Shown: positions 8,997-18,458 of the stretch, piece by piece
Numbering within the stretch: the first letter of the stretch is position 1
How the letters are laid out: every line of letters begins with the position of its first letter
Assembly (NCBI RefSeq): GCF_900129495.1
Contig: NZ_FQVX01000006.1
Coordinates: 62,001-126,000 of the forward strand
Reading direction: 5' to 3'
DNA: 64,000 nt
Source: Geodermatophilus nigrescens
GTDB lineage: Bacteria > Actinomycetota > Actinomycetes > Mycobacteriales > Geodermatophilaceae
Notes under the pieces: generated by a model
Databases searched by the model: none
Seen by the model: the letters and a program-made list of their open reading frames with translations, nothing else
What the model was told of the DNA's origin: nothing
Made by a program: the position numbers and the translations under genes

Positions 8997-10048
8997 TGTT
9001 CCTCCGCAACCGCGGCCCACGCCGCGTCCAGCCATGCCTGCTCGGGGTCGGTCAGGATCGTCGGGTTGCCGATCCCGTCGAGGACGACGAAGCGCAGCGT
9101 CGCGCCGCGGGCCTTCTTGTCCACCCGCATCACCGCCTGCAGCGCCGCCCAGTCGCCGCGGTAGGTGATGGGCAGGCCCATCGCCGCCACCAGCTCGCGG
9201 TGCCGGTCGGCCTCGGCGCGGGTCAGCGTGCCGGCCTGCGCGCCGAGCTCGGCGGCGAAGACCAGGCCGACGGCGACCGCCTCGCCGTGCCGCCAGCCGA
9301 AGTCCTCGACCCGCTCGATGGCGTGGCCGAGGGTGTGCCCGTAGTTGAGGTACTCGCGGACGCCGGTGTCGAAGAGGTCCTGGCCCACCGCGTCGGCCTT
9401 CACCCGCACCGCGCGCTCGACGAGCTCCTCGGTGTCACGGCGGCCGGTCGGGTCGGCGGCGAGCAGGTCGAGGATCGCGCCGTCGGCGATGAGGCCGCAC
9501 TTGACCACCTCGGCCATGCCGGAGCGGAACTCCGCCTCGGGCAGCCCGGCGAGCACGTCGGTGTCGGCGAGCACGCCGGCCGGCGGGTGGAACGCGCCGA
9601 CGAGGTTCTTGCCCGCCCCGGTGTTGATGCCGGTCTTGCCGCCGACCGCGGCGTCGACCATGCCGAGCACGCTGGTGGGCAGGTGGACGACGCGGATGCC
9701 GCGGGTCCAGGTGGCGGCGAGGAAGCCGGCGAGGTCGGTGACCGCTCCCCCGCCCACGCCGACGACGGCGTCGGCGCGGGTGAGCCCGAGCCGGCCGAAC
9801 TCCTCCCACGCGGCCGCGGCGACCTGCGCGGTCTTGGCGGCCTCGCCGTCGGGGACGACGACGGCCTCGGCGGCCACGCCGGCGGTCTGCAGCGTCTCGA
9901 CGGCGGCCCCGGCCAGCGCGGCCAGCGGCGGGGCGTGCACGACGGCGGCCTTCGGCGTCCCGGCGAGCACGAGGCCGAGCTCGGCCTGCGCGCCGGCGCC
10001 GATGACGACGTCGTAGGGCCGCTCCCCCGCGACCGTCACCCGCCTCAC
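8993..10048 (-). CDS. aroB: 3-Dehydroquinate synthase
   Basis: Second step of the shikimate pathway, NAD- and metal-dependent cyclisation of DAHP to 3-dehydroquinate; 351 residues, full length. Landmarks are [20 protein letters not shown] for NAD binding, [20 protein letters not shown], the metal-ligand segment [15 protein letters not shown], and [15 protein letters not shown] with the zinc-binding histidines, followed by HGEAVAVGL. Coupled to aroK and aroQ through GTGA overlaps on both sides. Confidence 0.97.
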   Translation of the reverse strand: MRRVTVAGERPYDVVIGAGAQAELGLVLAGTPKAAVVHAPPLAALAGAAVETLQTAGVAAEAVVVPDGEAAKTAQVAAAAWEEFGRLGLTRADAVVGVGGGAVTDLAGFLAATWTRGIRVVHLPTSVLGMVDAAVGGKTGINTGAGKNLVGAFHPPAGVLADTDVLAGLPEAEFRSGMAEVVKCGLIADGAILDLLAADPTGRRDTEELVERAVRVKADAVGQDLFDTGVREYLNYGHTLGHAIERVEDFGWRHGEAVAVGLVFAAELGAQAGTLTRAEADRHRELVAAMGLPITYRGDWAALQAVMRVDKKARGATLRFVVLDGIGNPTILTDPEQAWLDAAWAAVAEEQ

Positions 10049-10578
10049 CGGCCGGCTCCCGCCGGGAGGGCGGCGAGCACGTCGGCGACCACGTCGTCGG
10101 GGGTGCGCCCCCCGGTGGGCACGACCACGGTGGCGACCTCCGCGTAGAGGGGGGCGCGCTGCTCCAGCAGGGTGCGCAGCATCGCCCGGGGATTGACGGC
10201 CAGCAGCGGGCGGTCGCGGGACAGCCCGGCCCGCTTGGCGGCCGAGGGCAGGTCGACGTCGAGGTGGACGACGGTGCCGCCCGCCCGGCCGTGCGCGACG
10301 AGCAGCGCGCGGCTGGCGGCGCTGAGCACGGCGCCGCCGCCGAGGGCGAGGACGCCGTCGTGCTCGGCGAGCGCGCGGGCGACCGCCTGCTCCTCGAGGT
10401 CGCGGAAGTGCTGCTCGCCGTGGGTGACGAACAGGTCGGCGACGCTGGTGCCGGTGCGCGCCTCGACGTCGGCGTCGGTGTCGCGGAACGGCAGGCCGAG
10501 TGCGGCGGCCACCGCCGTGCCGACGGTGGTCTTGCCCGACGCGGGCGGCCCGACCAGGACGAGGAGCGGTCCCGTCAC
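10045..10578 (-). CDS. aroK: Shikimate kinase
   Basis: Phosphorylates shikimate with ATP; 177 residues, normal size. The Walker A is [11 protein letters not shown]. The shikimate-binding residues lie in [13 protein letters not shown] and FRDLEEQAV, a GGGAVLS glycine motif follows, and the lid region is LSRDRPLL. The GTG start overlaps the aroC stop by four bases. It belongs to the compact aroC-aroK-aroB-aroQ operon. Confidence 0.96.
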   Translation of the reverse strand: MTGPLLVLVGPPASGKTTVGTAVAAALGLPFRDTDADVEARTGTSVADLFVTHGEQHFRDLEEQAVARALAEHDGVLALGGGAVLSAASRALLVAHGRAGGTVVHLDVDLPSAAKRAGLSRDRPLLAVNPRAMLRTLLEQRAPLYAEVATVVVPTGGRTPDDVVADVLAALPAGAGR

Positions 10579-11753
10579 CGGAACGGGAGCGCGTCGAGGT
10601 AGGTCTGCACGTTGCGGCGGGTCTCGGTCACCGAGTCGCCGCCGAACTTCTCCAGGACGGCGTCGGCGAGCACCAGCGCCACCATCGCCTCCATGACGAC
10701 CGCCCCGCGCGGGACGGCGATCGCGTCGCTGCGCTGGTTGATCGCGACCGCGGCGTCGCCGGTGGCGACGTCGACGGTGGCCAGCGCCCGCGGCACGGTG
10801 GAGATCGGCTTCATGGCGGCGCGCACCCGCAGCACCTCGCCGTTGGTCATGCCGCCCTCGATGCCACCGGCGCGGTCGGTGACCCGCCGCATCCGGCCGT
10901 CCTCGGGAACGATCTCGTCGTGGGCAACCGAGCCGCGGCGGCGCGCGGTCTCCAGGCCGTCGCCGACCTCGACCGCCTTCACCGACTGCACGCCCATGAG
11001 CGCACCGGCCAGGCGGGAGTCCAGGCGGCGGTCCCAGTGCACGTGGCTGCCCAGGCCCGGCGGCAGGCCGTGCACGACGACCTCGATGACGCCGCCGAGG
11101 GTGTCGCCGTTCTTCCGGGCGTCGTCGACCTCGGCGACCATCACCGCGCTGGTGGCCGGGTCGGCGCAGCGCACCGGGTCGTCGTCGATGCGCGGGTTGT
11201 CCTGCGGGCCCGGGACGACGCCGTCGGGGACGGTCACCGGCCCGATCGCGACGACGTGGCTGACCACCTCGACGTCGAGCACCTGACGCAGGAACGCCCG
11301 TGCGACGGCGCCGAGCGCGACGCGGGCGGCGGTCTCGCGGGCGCTGGCCCGCTCGAGCACCGGGCGCGCGTCGTCGAAGCCGTACTTCTGCATGCCGGCG
11401 AGGTCGGCGTGGCCCGGCCGCGGCCGCGTGAGCGGGGCGTTGCGGGCCTGCCCGGCGAGCACCTCGGGGTCGACCGGGTCGGCCGACATGACCGTCGTCC
11501 ACTTGGGCCACTCGGTGTTGCCCACCTGGACGGCGATCGGGCCGCCCATGGTCACGCCGTGCCGGACGCCGCCGGTGAGGGTGACGGCGTCCTGCTCGAA
11601 GGACATCCGGGCGCCGCGGCCGTGGCCGAGGCGGCGGCGGGCGAGGTCGACGTCGAGGTCGGCGGTGGTGACCCGCACGCCGGCGGGCAGGCCCTCGAGG
11701 ATGGCGGTGAGCTGCTGGCCGTGCGACTCACCGGCGGTCAGCCAGCGCAACAT
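10575..11753 (-). CDS. aroC: Chorismate synthase
   Basis: Last common step to aromatic amino acids, FMN-dependent conversion of EPSP to chorismate; 392 residues. Signature segments are [15 protein letters not shown] at the start, [31 protein letters not shown] in the middle (family signature region) and [20 protein letters not shown] near the C-terminus. A CAGAAT hexamer seven bases before the ATG suggests a leaderless promoter, so the aro operon may start here, although the peptidase and aroE lie upstream on the same strand. Confidence 0.97.
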   Translation of the reverse strand: MLRWLTAGESHGQQLTAILEGLPAGVRVTTADLDVDLARRRLGHGRGARMSFEQDAVTLTGGVRHGVTMGGPIAVQVGNTEWPKWTTVMSADPVDPEVLAGQARNAPLTRPRPGHADLAGMQKYGFDDARPVLERASARETAARVALGAVARAFLRQVLDVEVVSHVVAIGPVTVPDGVVPGPQDNPRIDDDPVRCADPATSAVMVAEVDDARKNGDTLGGVIEVVVHGLPPGLGSHVHWDRRLDSRLAGALMGVQSVKAVEVGDGLETARRRGSVAHDEIVPEDGRMRRVTDRAGGIEGGMTNGEVLRVRAAMKPISTVPRALATVDVATGDAAVAINQRSDAIAVPRGAVVMEAMVALVLADAVLEKFGGDSVTETRRNVQTYLDALPFR

Positions 11754-11813
11754 GCCGGCGATTCTGCCAGCCGGGCCGCGGCCCCCTGCCCGCGGCGGGG
11801 CACCGGACCCGGC

Positions 11814-12470
11814 TCAGGCCAGCGGTCCCTCCACCAGGAGGGCGAGGACGGCGCCGAGCAGCAGCGGCGGGCCGAACGCCACGGGGGTGCGCCAGCCCGC
11901 CCGGCCGGTGGCCACCAGCACCAGCGACAGGCCCGCGCCGGCCAGCAGGCCGAGGAACACCCCGGCGAGCAGGACGCCCCAGCCGGCCCAGCCCAGCAGC
12001 AGGCCGAGCAGCGCGAGCAGCTTGACGTCGCCGAGGCCGAGGCCGGAGGGGCCGGCCAGCGCGGCGAGCAGCGCGACCCCGCCGGCGACGGCCGCGGCGA
12101 GCAGCGCCCGCAGGAACGCCGGCCAGGTGCCGAGCAGCGCCGCGTCGGCGAGCAGCGCGGCCCCGCAGACGGCGGCCGCCGGGTAGGTGACCCGGTCGGG
12201 CAGCCGGTGGACGGCGAGGTCGACCTGGGCGAGGACGACGGCGGCGCCGGCGGCCCACGCGTAGGCCAGCGTGGCGGGGCGGTCACCGCCGAGCAGGACC
12301 GCGCCGCACAGCAGGGCGGCGAGCACCGCGGCGGTGGTCAGCGCGCGGGCGGGGGTCGGCCGGGCGGACGGCAGCCGGGTGGCCAGCCGGACCGCGGTGC
12401 GGGCCAGCAGCGGGCCGGTGGCGGCGGCGACCAGTACGGCGAGGGCGAGCAGCGGGGACAGCGGGCTCAG
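11814..12470 (-). CDS. A24-type prepilin peptidase (peptidase domain only)
   Basis: Membrane aspartyl protease of the type IV prepilin peptidase family, about 218 residues with six or seven hydrophobic segments. The two catalytic Asp motifs are visible: AQVDLAVHRLPDRVTYP and GLGLGDVKLLALLG (GxGD). The N-terminal Cys-rich methylase domain of classical PilD is missing, as in many actinobacterial and archaeal A24 enzymes. No ATG, GTG or TTG is available before the first membrane helix. A CTG overlapping the aroE stop (CTGA) is the best start (LSPLSPLLALAVL). No pilin gene is visible in the window. Confidence 0.82.
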   Translation of the reverse strand: MSPLSPLLALAVLVAAATGPLLARTAVRLATRLPSARPTPARALTTAAVLAALLCGAVLLGGDRPATLAYAWAAGAAVVLAQVDLAVHRLPDRVTYPAAAVCGAALLADAALLGTWPAFLRALLAAAVAGGVALLAALAGPSGLGLGDVKLLALLGLLLGWAGWGVLLAGVFLGLLAGAGLSLVLVATGRAGWRTPVAFGPPLLLGAVLALLVEGPLA

Positions 12471-13294
12471 CGGGCGTCCAGGGCGGCGCGCATGGGGCCG
12501 ATCGGCGCCGGCTGCCCGGTCATGAGCTCCACCTGGACGGTGGCCTGCCAGAACAGCACCTCGAGGCCGCTGACCACGGTGGCGCCGGCGGCCTGCGCCG
12601 CCGCGGCGACCGGGGTGGGCCACGGCGCGTAGAGCACGTCGAGCAGCGTCTGGCCGGACCGCCAGGAGAGCCCGCCGAGGTCGGGGTGCGCGCCGATCGG
12701 CACGGTGCTGACCACCACGGGCGCCTCGACCGGCCCGGGTGCGAGCGGCCGGACGGCCGCCTCGACGCCGAGGGTGCCGAGCACCCGGGCGACGTCGGCG
12801 GCGCGGGACGGCTCGCGCACGAGGACGTCGACGGTCTCCGCGCCGAGCTCGGCCAGCGCCACGGCCGCCGCGGCCGCCGTGCCGCCGGCGCCGACGATCG
12901 CCGCGTGCGCGACCCGCTCGACGCCGCCGACCTGCAGCGCCATCCCGACGCCGTGGACGTCGGTGTTCTCCGCCCGCCACCCGCCGCCGGTGTGCACGAG
13001 GGTGTTGGCCGCGCCGAGCAGGCGCGGCAGCGGCTCGACCTCGTCGGCCACGGCGACGGCGGCCTGCTTGCACGGCATGGTCACCGAGAAGCCGCGCCAC
13101 TCCGGGCCGAGGCCGGCGAGCAGGTCGGGCAGGTCGTCGGCGCCGACGTCGAGGGCGTCGTAGGTCCAGCCGTCGAGACCGAGCGCGGCGTAGGCGGCCC
13201 GGTGCAGCAGCGGCGAGAGGGAGTGCCCGACCGGGCGGCCGAGGACGGCCGCCCGGCCGGCGGGACGATCTCCGGGCACCGGCCGGTCAGCCAC
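12467..13294 (-). CDS. aroE: Shikimate dehydrogenase
   Basis: NADP-dependent reduction of 3-dehydroshikimate to shikimate; 275 residues. The substrate domain has GHSLSPLLHRAAY, the catalytic Lys in VTMPCKQAAV and the Asn/Asp pair in GAANTLVHTGGGWRAENTD. The Rossmann domain follows (AAIVGAGGTAAAAAVALAELG), with a C-terminal QATVQVELMTG. The GTG start overlaps the mltG stop by eight bases. Linked to mltG and ruvX, the usual actinobacterial neighbourhood. Confidence 0.95.
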   Translation of the reverse strand: MADRPVPGDRPAGRAAVLGRPVGHSLSPLLHRAAYAALGLDGWTYDALDVGADDLPDLLAGLGPEWRGFSVTMPCKQAAVAVADEVEPLPRLLGAANTLVHTGGGWRAENTDVHGVGMALQVGGVERVAHAAIVGAGGTAAAAAVALAELGAETVDVLVREPSRAADVARVLGTLGVEAAVRPLAPGPVEAPVVVSTVPIGAHPDLGGLSWRSGQTLLDVLYAPWPTPVAAAAQAAGATVVSGLEVLFWQATVQVELMTGQPAPIGPMRAALDAR

Positions 13295-15059
13295 CGCACC
13301 CGAGGCCGGCGTCGGCGCAGCGCTGCCGGGCGGCCATGAACTCCTCGTAGCTGGCGGTGAAGAAGTGCCGCCCGTCCTGCGACTCGAGGACGTAGTAGAG
13401 GAGGTCCCCGGTGCTCGGCGCGAGCGCCGCCTCGAGGCTCGCCTCGCCGGGCGAGCTGATCGGCGTGGGCACCAGTCCCGGCCGGGTGCGGGTGTTGTAC
13501 GGGCCGTCGGTGCGCAGGTCGGTGACGGTGAGGTCGTTGCCGTTCTTGCCGAGCCCGTAGGCGAGCGTCGCGTCGATGCCGAGCGCGATGCCCTGGTTGA
13601 GCCGGTTGTAGACCACCTGCGCGACGTTCGGCCGCTCCTCGTCGAGCCGGGTCTCCGACTGGACCATCGAGGCGACGATCACCACGTCGTACACCGAGCG
13701 CCCGGCGGCGGCCGCCCGCTGCTCGAGCTGCATGTCGGCGGCGGTCTCGGTGAACCGGGAGACCATCGCGCGCAGCACGTCGGCGGCGGTGGTGTCGGGC
13801 TCGACGTCGTAGGTGGCCGGGAAGAGGAAGCCCTCGAGCTGGCCGTTGGCGTAGGCCGGCAGGCCGAGCGCCGCGGGGTCGGCGGCGGCCGCCTGCAGCT
13901 CCTCGATCGGCAGGCCGGTGGTCTCGGCGATGCGCTGCAGGGTGGCCGCGACGGTGAAGCCCTCGGGCACGGTGACCCGGGAGACCTGGCGGGCGGCCGG
14001 GTCGAGCAGCAGGTCGAGGGCGGCGGCGCCGCTCATCTCGGAGCGCAGGCTGTAGACGCCGGGCTGGATGCCCATGGCGGCGGGCTCGGTCTCGGCCGCC
14101 TCGACGAAGGGCGCGGCGGAGGCGATCACGCCGGCCTCGACGAGGGCCCGGGCGATGTCGCTGAGGGTGTCGCCCTCGCCGACGCGCACGTCGACCGTGC
14201 CGGTGCCCGAGCCGGCGAAGTCCTCGGCCTCGGGGTTGACCAGGCCGATCAGCGCGCGGCCGCCGAAGACGATGCCGGCGACGAGGGCGGCGAGCACGAG
14301 CAGCGCGACCAGGTTGGCCAGCGGGCTGCGCCGGCGCCGGCCGGTGCGGGTGCCGCGGCCGCCGCCGAGCACCGGGTGCTCGTCGGTCGCGGGGTGGTCG
14401 TGCTCGTCGTGGTGCGGGTCGTCGTGGTGCGGGTCGTCGTGGTGCTGCTCGTCGCGGCGGCCGCGCCGTCCGCGGCGGCGCTCCTCGCGGCCGCCCGCAC
14501 CGAGGACGTCCAGGCCGCCGGTGGCGTCGTCGTCCTCGTGGTGGTCGTGGTGGTGGTCGTGGTGGGGGTCGACGTTGTGGTGGTCGTCGTGGGAGCCCCC
14601 GTGCGCGTCGGCGAGCGGGTGGGCCTCGGTGGGCGCGTCGGCCTCGTGCGGGACCACGGCCGCGACGGTGGCGTCGGGGTCGGCGTCGGGGCGCTTCGAC
14701 AGCCGCGACCACGCGCCCTGCGGGCGGGGCGGCAGGCCCTCGGCGCCCGGGCCGGGGCGGGCGCCGCCGGACAGGGGGCCGGTGCGGTCGTCGCCGGAGG
14801 AGGCCGCGGGGATCTCGCCGCGGGACGGGTCACCGTCGGGGGCGGCGTGCCGGCCGGCGGTCACCGGGTAGGGGTCGCGGTCGAGCAGGGAGGCGCCGCG
14901 GGCGGTGCCGCCGGGCCGCTGGGCGGACGGGCCCACGGGCAGCCAGGTGGTGGCGGGCCCGACGCCGGCGTGCGGCGCGGGCCAGCCGGCGGCGGCGGTC
15001 CCGCTGACACCGTCGGACACCGGCCGGCCCCGCCCGTAGGGCGGGACCGGCGGGGTCAT
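13287..15059 (-). CDS. mltG: Endolytic transglycosylase MltG with His/Asp-rich cytoplasmic extension
   Basis: Membrane-anchored enzyme that cleaves nascent glycan strands and terminates peptidoglycan polymerisation; 590 residues. One membrane helix lies at about 248-270. A LysM-like segment (RVGEGDTLSDIARALVEAGVI) is at about 292-312. The YceG catalytic domain has the catalytic Glu469 in ASMVQSET, then NVAQVVYNRLNQG and DATLAYGLG. The first ~245 residues are cytoplasmic and low-complexity. Residues 153-174 hold eleven His and 206-222 eight His, in HHDDP-like repeats with Asp. That extension is unusual for the family and may bind divalent metal (inference). ATGA overlap with ruvX, eight-base overlap with aroE. 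Confidence 0.94.
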   Translation of the reverse strand: MTPPVPPYGRGRPVSDGVSGTAAAGWPAPHAGVGPATTWLPVGPSAQRPGGTARGASLLDRDPYPVTAGRHAAPDGDPSRGEIPAASSGDDRTGPLSGGARPGPGAEGLPPRPQGAWSRLSKRPDADPDATVAAVVPHEADAPTEAHPLADAHGGSHDDHHNVDPHHDHHHDHHEDDDATGGLDVLGAGGREERRRGRRGRRDEQHHDDPHHDDPHHDEHDHPATDEHPVLGGGRGTRTGRRRRSPLANLVALLVLAALVAGIVFGGRALIGLVNPEAEDFAGSGTGTVDVRVGEGDTLSDIARALVEAGVIASAAPFVEAAETEPAAMGIQPGVYSLRSEMSGAAALDLLLDPAARQVSRVTVPEGFTVAATLQRIAETTGLPIEELQAAAADPAALGLPAYANGQLEGFLFPATYDVEPDTTAADVLRAMVSRFTETAADMQLEQRAAAAGRSVYDVVIVASMVQSETRLDEERPNVAQVVYNRLNQGIALGIDATLAYGLGKNGNDLTVTDLRTDGPYNTRTRPGLVPTPISSPGEASLEAALAPSTGDLLYYVLESQDGRHFFTASYEEFMAARQRCADAGLGCGG

Positions 15060-15724
15060 GAGCGCCCCCGCTGGGAGTCGAGATAGGCCTGGAGGATGAC
15101 CACGGCGGCGGCCTGGTCGATCACGGGGCGCTGGGCGCGGCTGTCGAGCCCGTTCGCCCGCAGGGAACTGGCTGCGGTCACGGTGGAGAGCCTCTCGTCG
15201 ACGAGGTGCACGGGCACGCTGCCGATGCGCCCGGCGAGTGACCGAGAGTAGGCACGCGCTTCCCGGGCGGAGGCGCCCGACGCACCCGACAGGTGCCTCG
15301 GCTCCCCCACGATCACCTCTGTCACCTCGTGTTCCTCCACGAGGGCGACGATGCGGTCCAGGTCACCGCCGTCCCGGCGCCGCTCGACGGTCTCCAGCGG
15401 GCTGGCGAGCGTGCCCGTCGGGTCCGAGAGCGCGACGCCGATCCGCACCGTGCCGACGTCGAGGCCGAGCCGGCGGCCCTGCCGGGTGCGGCGCGGCGGC
15501 AGGGGCAGCCCGGCGGGCAGGCCCTGCGAGAGGTCGATCTCGGTGGTCTCGTTGCGCACCGGCGGGAAGCCGGCGCGCAGGTCGATCTGCTCGGTGCGGT
15601 GGTGCACCGGCGGCTGCGGAGGGGCCTGCCGGGGGCGCGACGGCGGCACCGCCGGGCGGCCCTGCTGGCGCCGCTCGCTCACGTCACCGGTCTCGTCGGG
15701 GCGCTGCTCGGGCACTCCGGTCAC
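15056..15724 (-). CDS. ruvX: Putative pre-16S rRNA nuclease (YqgF/RuvX) with N-terminal extension
   Basis: RNase H-fold protein of the YqgF family, implicated in 16S rRNA 5'-end maturation; also called Holliday junction resolvase-like. The core begins near residue 85: RRLGLDVGTVRIGVALSDP with the first catalytic Asp. It continues VIVGEPRHLSG, VHLVDERLSTV (Glu) and PVIDQAAAVVILQAYLD (Asp). The first 84 residues are a proline/arginine-rich extension containing two similar motifs, TEQIDLRAGFP and TTEIDLSQGLP. The GTG at 15724 is chosen for its GTGA overlap with alaS; an internal GTG (VRNETTEID) is an alternative. Cytoplasmic. Confidence 0.9.
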   Translation of the reverse strand: MTGVPEQRPDETGDVSERRQQGRPAVPPSRPRQAPPQPPVHHRTEQIDLRAGFPPVRNETTEIDLSQGLPAGLPLPPRRTRQGRRLGLDVGTVRIGVALSDPTGTLASPLETVERRRDGGDLDRIVALVEEHEVTEVIVGEPRHLSGASGASAREARAYSRSLAGRIGSVPVHLVDERLSTVTAASSLRANGLDSRAQRPVIDQAAAVVILQAYLDSQRGRS

Positions 15725-18408
15725 CTCCCTGCGGCGGTCACGACCGCCTGTTCGCCCGCCTGGAGAGCGGCGGGGATGCCGCTGGGGTCCGTGCCGCCGC
15801 CCTGCGCGACGTCGGCCTTGCCGCCGCCACGGCCCCCGACCAGCGGGGTGGCCGCCTTCACCAGGTCCCCCGCCGAGAGACCGCGCGCCTGCGCGGCCGG
15901 GGTCAGCGCGGCGACCACAGCCACCTTGCCCCCGGCCTCGGAGGCGAGCAAGACGACACCCGGGCGCTCGCCGAGCCGCCCGCGGACGTCGAGGGCGAGG
16001 GTGCGCAGGTCGCCGCCGGCCAGCCCCGCGGGCGCCGCGGTGACGACGGCGACCCCGCCGACGTCGCGGGCGTCAGCGGCCAGCTGGCCGGCCGCCGCCT
16101 TGGTCTGCGCGGCGCGCAGCTCGGCGATCTCCCGCTCGGCGTCGCGCAGCCGGGACAGGACGCCGCCGACGCGGTCGACCAGCCCGTCGGTGGGCGACTT
16201 GAGCAGCTCGCCGAGCTGGCGGACCAGGTCGCGCTCGCGCGCGAGGTAGCGGAAGCCCTCGAGGCCGACGACGGCCTCGACGCGGCGGGCCCCCGACCCG
16301 ACCGAGGACTCGCCGGTCAGCGCCAGCGTGCCGATCTGCGCGCTGCCGGACACGTGGGTGCCACCGCAGAGCTCGCGCGACCACGGGCCGCCGATCTCCA
16401 CGACGCGCACCGACTCGCCGTAGGTCTCGCCGAACAGCGCCAGCGCCCCGATCGCCTGGGCTTCCGGCAACGTCATGTAGTCGGCGCGCACCCGGTGGTC
16501 GGCGCGGACCGCGGCGTTGGCGACGTCCTCGATGTCGGAGCGCTGCTGCTGGCTGAGCGCGCCCTGCCAGGCGAAGTCCAGCCGCAGGTAGCCGGGCCGG
16601 TTGTAGGAGCCCGACTGCAGCGCCTGCGGGCCGAGCACCTGGCGCAGCGCCGCGTGCACGACGTGCGTGCCCGAGTGCGCCTGGCAGGCCGACAGCCGCC
16701 ACTCGCGGTCGACCTCGGCGGTGAGCTCGGCGCCGTCGCGCAGCGCGCCCTCGAGCACCCGGACCTGGTGCACGACGAGGCCCTTGACCGGGCGCTGCAC
16801 GTCGAGCACCTCGGCGCGGCCGCCGTCCCAGGTCAGCGTGCCGGCGTCGGCCACCTGGCCGCCGGACTCGGCGTAGAAGGGCGTGCGGTCCAGCACGACG
16901 CGCACGACCTCGCCCTCGCCGGCCTCGGCCGGGCCGCCGTCCTCGCCGTCGAGCTCGGCCACGACGCCGAGCACCCGGGAGTCGGTGCGCAGGGTGTCGT
17001 AGGCCCGCCAGTCGGTGGGCCCGTGCTCGGCGAGCAGGCGGCGGTAGGCCAGGACGTCGACCGAACCGGTGCGCTTGGCGCGGGCGTCGGCGCGGGCGCG
17101 GTCGCGCTGCTGCTGCATGAGCGCGCGGAAGCCGGCCTCGTCGACGGTCACGCCCTGCTCGGCGGCCATCTCGAGGGTGACGTCGATCGGGAAGCCGTAG
17201 GTGTCGTGCAGCGAGAACGCCTGCTCGCCCGACAGCGCCGGGGTGCCGGCGGCCTTGGCCTGCGCCACGGCGGTGTCGAACAGCGCCGTGCCGGAGGTGA
17301 GGGTGCGCCGGAAGGCCTCCTCCTCGGCGTAGGCGACCGCGCTGATCCGGTCGAAGTCGGTGACCAGCTCGGGGTAGCTGGCGCCCATCGCGTCGCGGGA
17401 GACCGGCAGCAGCTCGGGCAGGGTGGCGGTGTCGACGCCGAGCAGCCGCATCGAGCGGACGGCACGGCGCAGCAGCCGGCGCAGGATGTAGCCGCGGCCC
17501 TCGTTGCCGGGCGTGACGCCGTCACCGATGAGCATCAGGCCGCTGCGGACGTGGTCGGCGACGACGCGCAGCCGGACGTCGGTGTCGTGGTCCTTGCCGT
17601 AGGTGACGCCGGCGAGCTCGGCGCCGCGGCGCAGCACCGGCGACACCTCGTCGATCTCGTACAGGTTGTCGACGCCCTGCAGCAGGAAGGCCACCCGCTC
17701 CAGGCCCATGCCGGTGTCGATGTTCTTCTTCGGCAGCTCGCCGACGATCCGGAAGTCCTCCTTGCTCCGGACGTCGGTGAGCTCGTACTGCATGAAGACG
17801 AGGTTCCAGATCTCCAGGAACCGGTCGCCGGCCGTGTCGACCAGCGGGCCGCCGTCGGGGCCGTACGCGGGGCCGCGGTCGAAGTAGATCTCCGAGCACG
17901 GGCCGCCGGGGCCGTCGGCGCCGGTGTGCCAGTAGTTGTCCTTCTTGCCCAGGCGCTGGATGCGGTCCTTCGGCAGCCCGGCGATGCGGTTCCAGGCCTC
18001 GGCGGCCTCGTCGTCGTCGAGGTAGACGGTCACCCAGATGCGGTCGGGGTCGAAGCCCAGCCCGCCGTCGGCGACGGGGCCGGTCACCAGCTCCCACGCG
18101 TGCTGGATCGCCCCCTCCTTGAAGTAGTCGCCGAAGGAGAAGTTGCCGTTCATCTGGAAGAACGTGCCGTGGCGGGTGGTCTTGCCCACCTCCTCGATGT
18201 CGAGGGTGCGCACGCACTTCTGCACGCTGGTGGCCCGCGGGAACGGCGCGGGCTCGCGGCCGGTCAGGTACGGGATGAACGGCACCATCCCGGCGACGGT
18301 GAACAGCAGGGACGGGTCCGGGGACACCAGCGAGGCGCTCGGGACGACGGTGTGGCCGCGCTGCTCGAAGTGCTGCAGGAAGCGGCGGCGGATCTCGGCG
18401 GTCTGCAT
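15721..18408 (-). CDS. alaS: Alanyl-tRNA synthetase
   Basis: Class II synthetase charging tRNA-Ala; 895 residues, full length. The catalytic core begins MQTAEIRRRFLQHFEQRGH, with motif 2 around QMNGNFSFGDYFKEGA. The editing domain carries the zinc/active-site motifs AHSGTHVVHAAL and ELCGGTHVSG. The C-terminal coiled/glycine-rich C-Ala domain ends in GGRGGGKADVAQGGG, the typical DHHA1 sequence. Its stop overlaps the ruvX start by GTGA. I see no T-box leader in the short upstream gap to 18459. Confidence 0.97.
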   Translation of the reverse strand: MQTAEIRRRFLQHFEQRGHTVVPSASLVSPDPSLLFTVAGMVPFIPYLTGREPAPFPRATSVQKCVRTLDIEEVGKTTRHGTFFQMNGNFSFGDYFKEGAIQHAWELVTGPVADGGLGFDPDRIWVTVYLDDDEAAEAWNRIAGLPKDRIQRLGKKDNYWHTGADGPGGPCSEIYFDRGPAYGPDGGPLVDTAGDRFLEIWNLVFMQYELTDVRSKEDFRIVGELPKKNIDTGMGLERVAFLLQGVDNLYEIDEVSPVLRRGAELAGVTYGKDHDTDVRLRVVADHVRSGLMLIGDGVTPGNEGRGYILRRLLRRAVRSMRLLGVDTATLPELLPVSRDAMGASYPELVTDFDRISAVAYAEEEAFRRTLTSGTALFDTAVAQAKAAGTPALSGEQAFSLHDTYGFPIDVTLEMAAEQGVTVDEAGFRALMQQQRDRARADARAKRTGSVDVLAYRRLLAEHGPTDWRAYDTLRTDSRVLGVVAELDGEDGGPAEAGEGEVVRVVLDRTPFYAESGGQVADAGTLTWDGGRAEVLDVQRPVKGLVVHQVRVLEGALRDGAELTAEVDREWRLSACQAHSGTHVVHAALRQVLGPQALQSGSYNRPGYLRLDFAWQGALSQQQRSDIEDVANAAVRADHRVRADYMTLPEAQAIGALALFGETYGESVRVVEIGGPWSRELCGGTHVSGSAQIGTLALTGESSVGSGARRVEAVVGLEGFRYLARERDLVRQLGELLKSPTDGLVDRVGGVLSRLRDAEREIAELRAAQTKAAAGQLAADARDVGGVAVVTAAPAGLAGGDLRTLALDVRGRLGERPGVVLLASEAGGKVAVVAALTPAAQARGLSAGDLVKAATPLVGGRGGGKADVAQGGGTDPSGIPAALQAGEQAVVTAAGR

Positions 18409-18458
18409 GGCCTACTCGGTGCTCGGGGCGGGACGGTCCCCGCGGGGGTGGGTGCGGC

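Noticed and set aside
15721..18458. T-box leader before alaS (also considered for hisS, thrS and aspS)
   Set aside because: Upstream gaps are short or lack the T-box consensus and a specifier loop; actinobacterial T-boxes mostly concern ileS.
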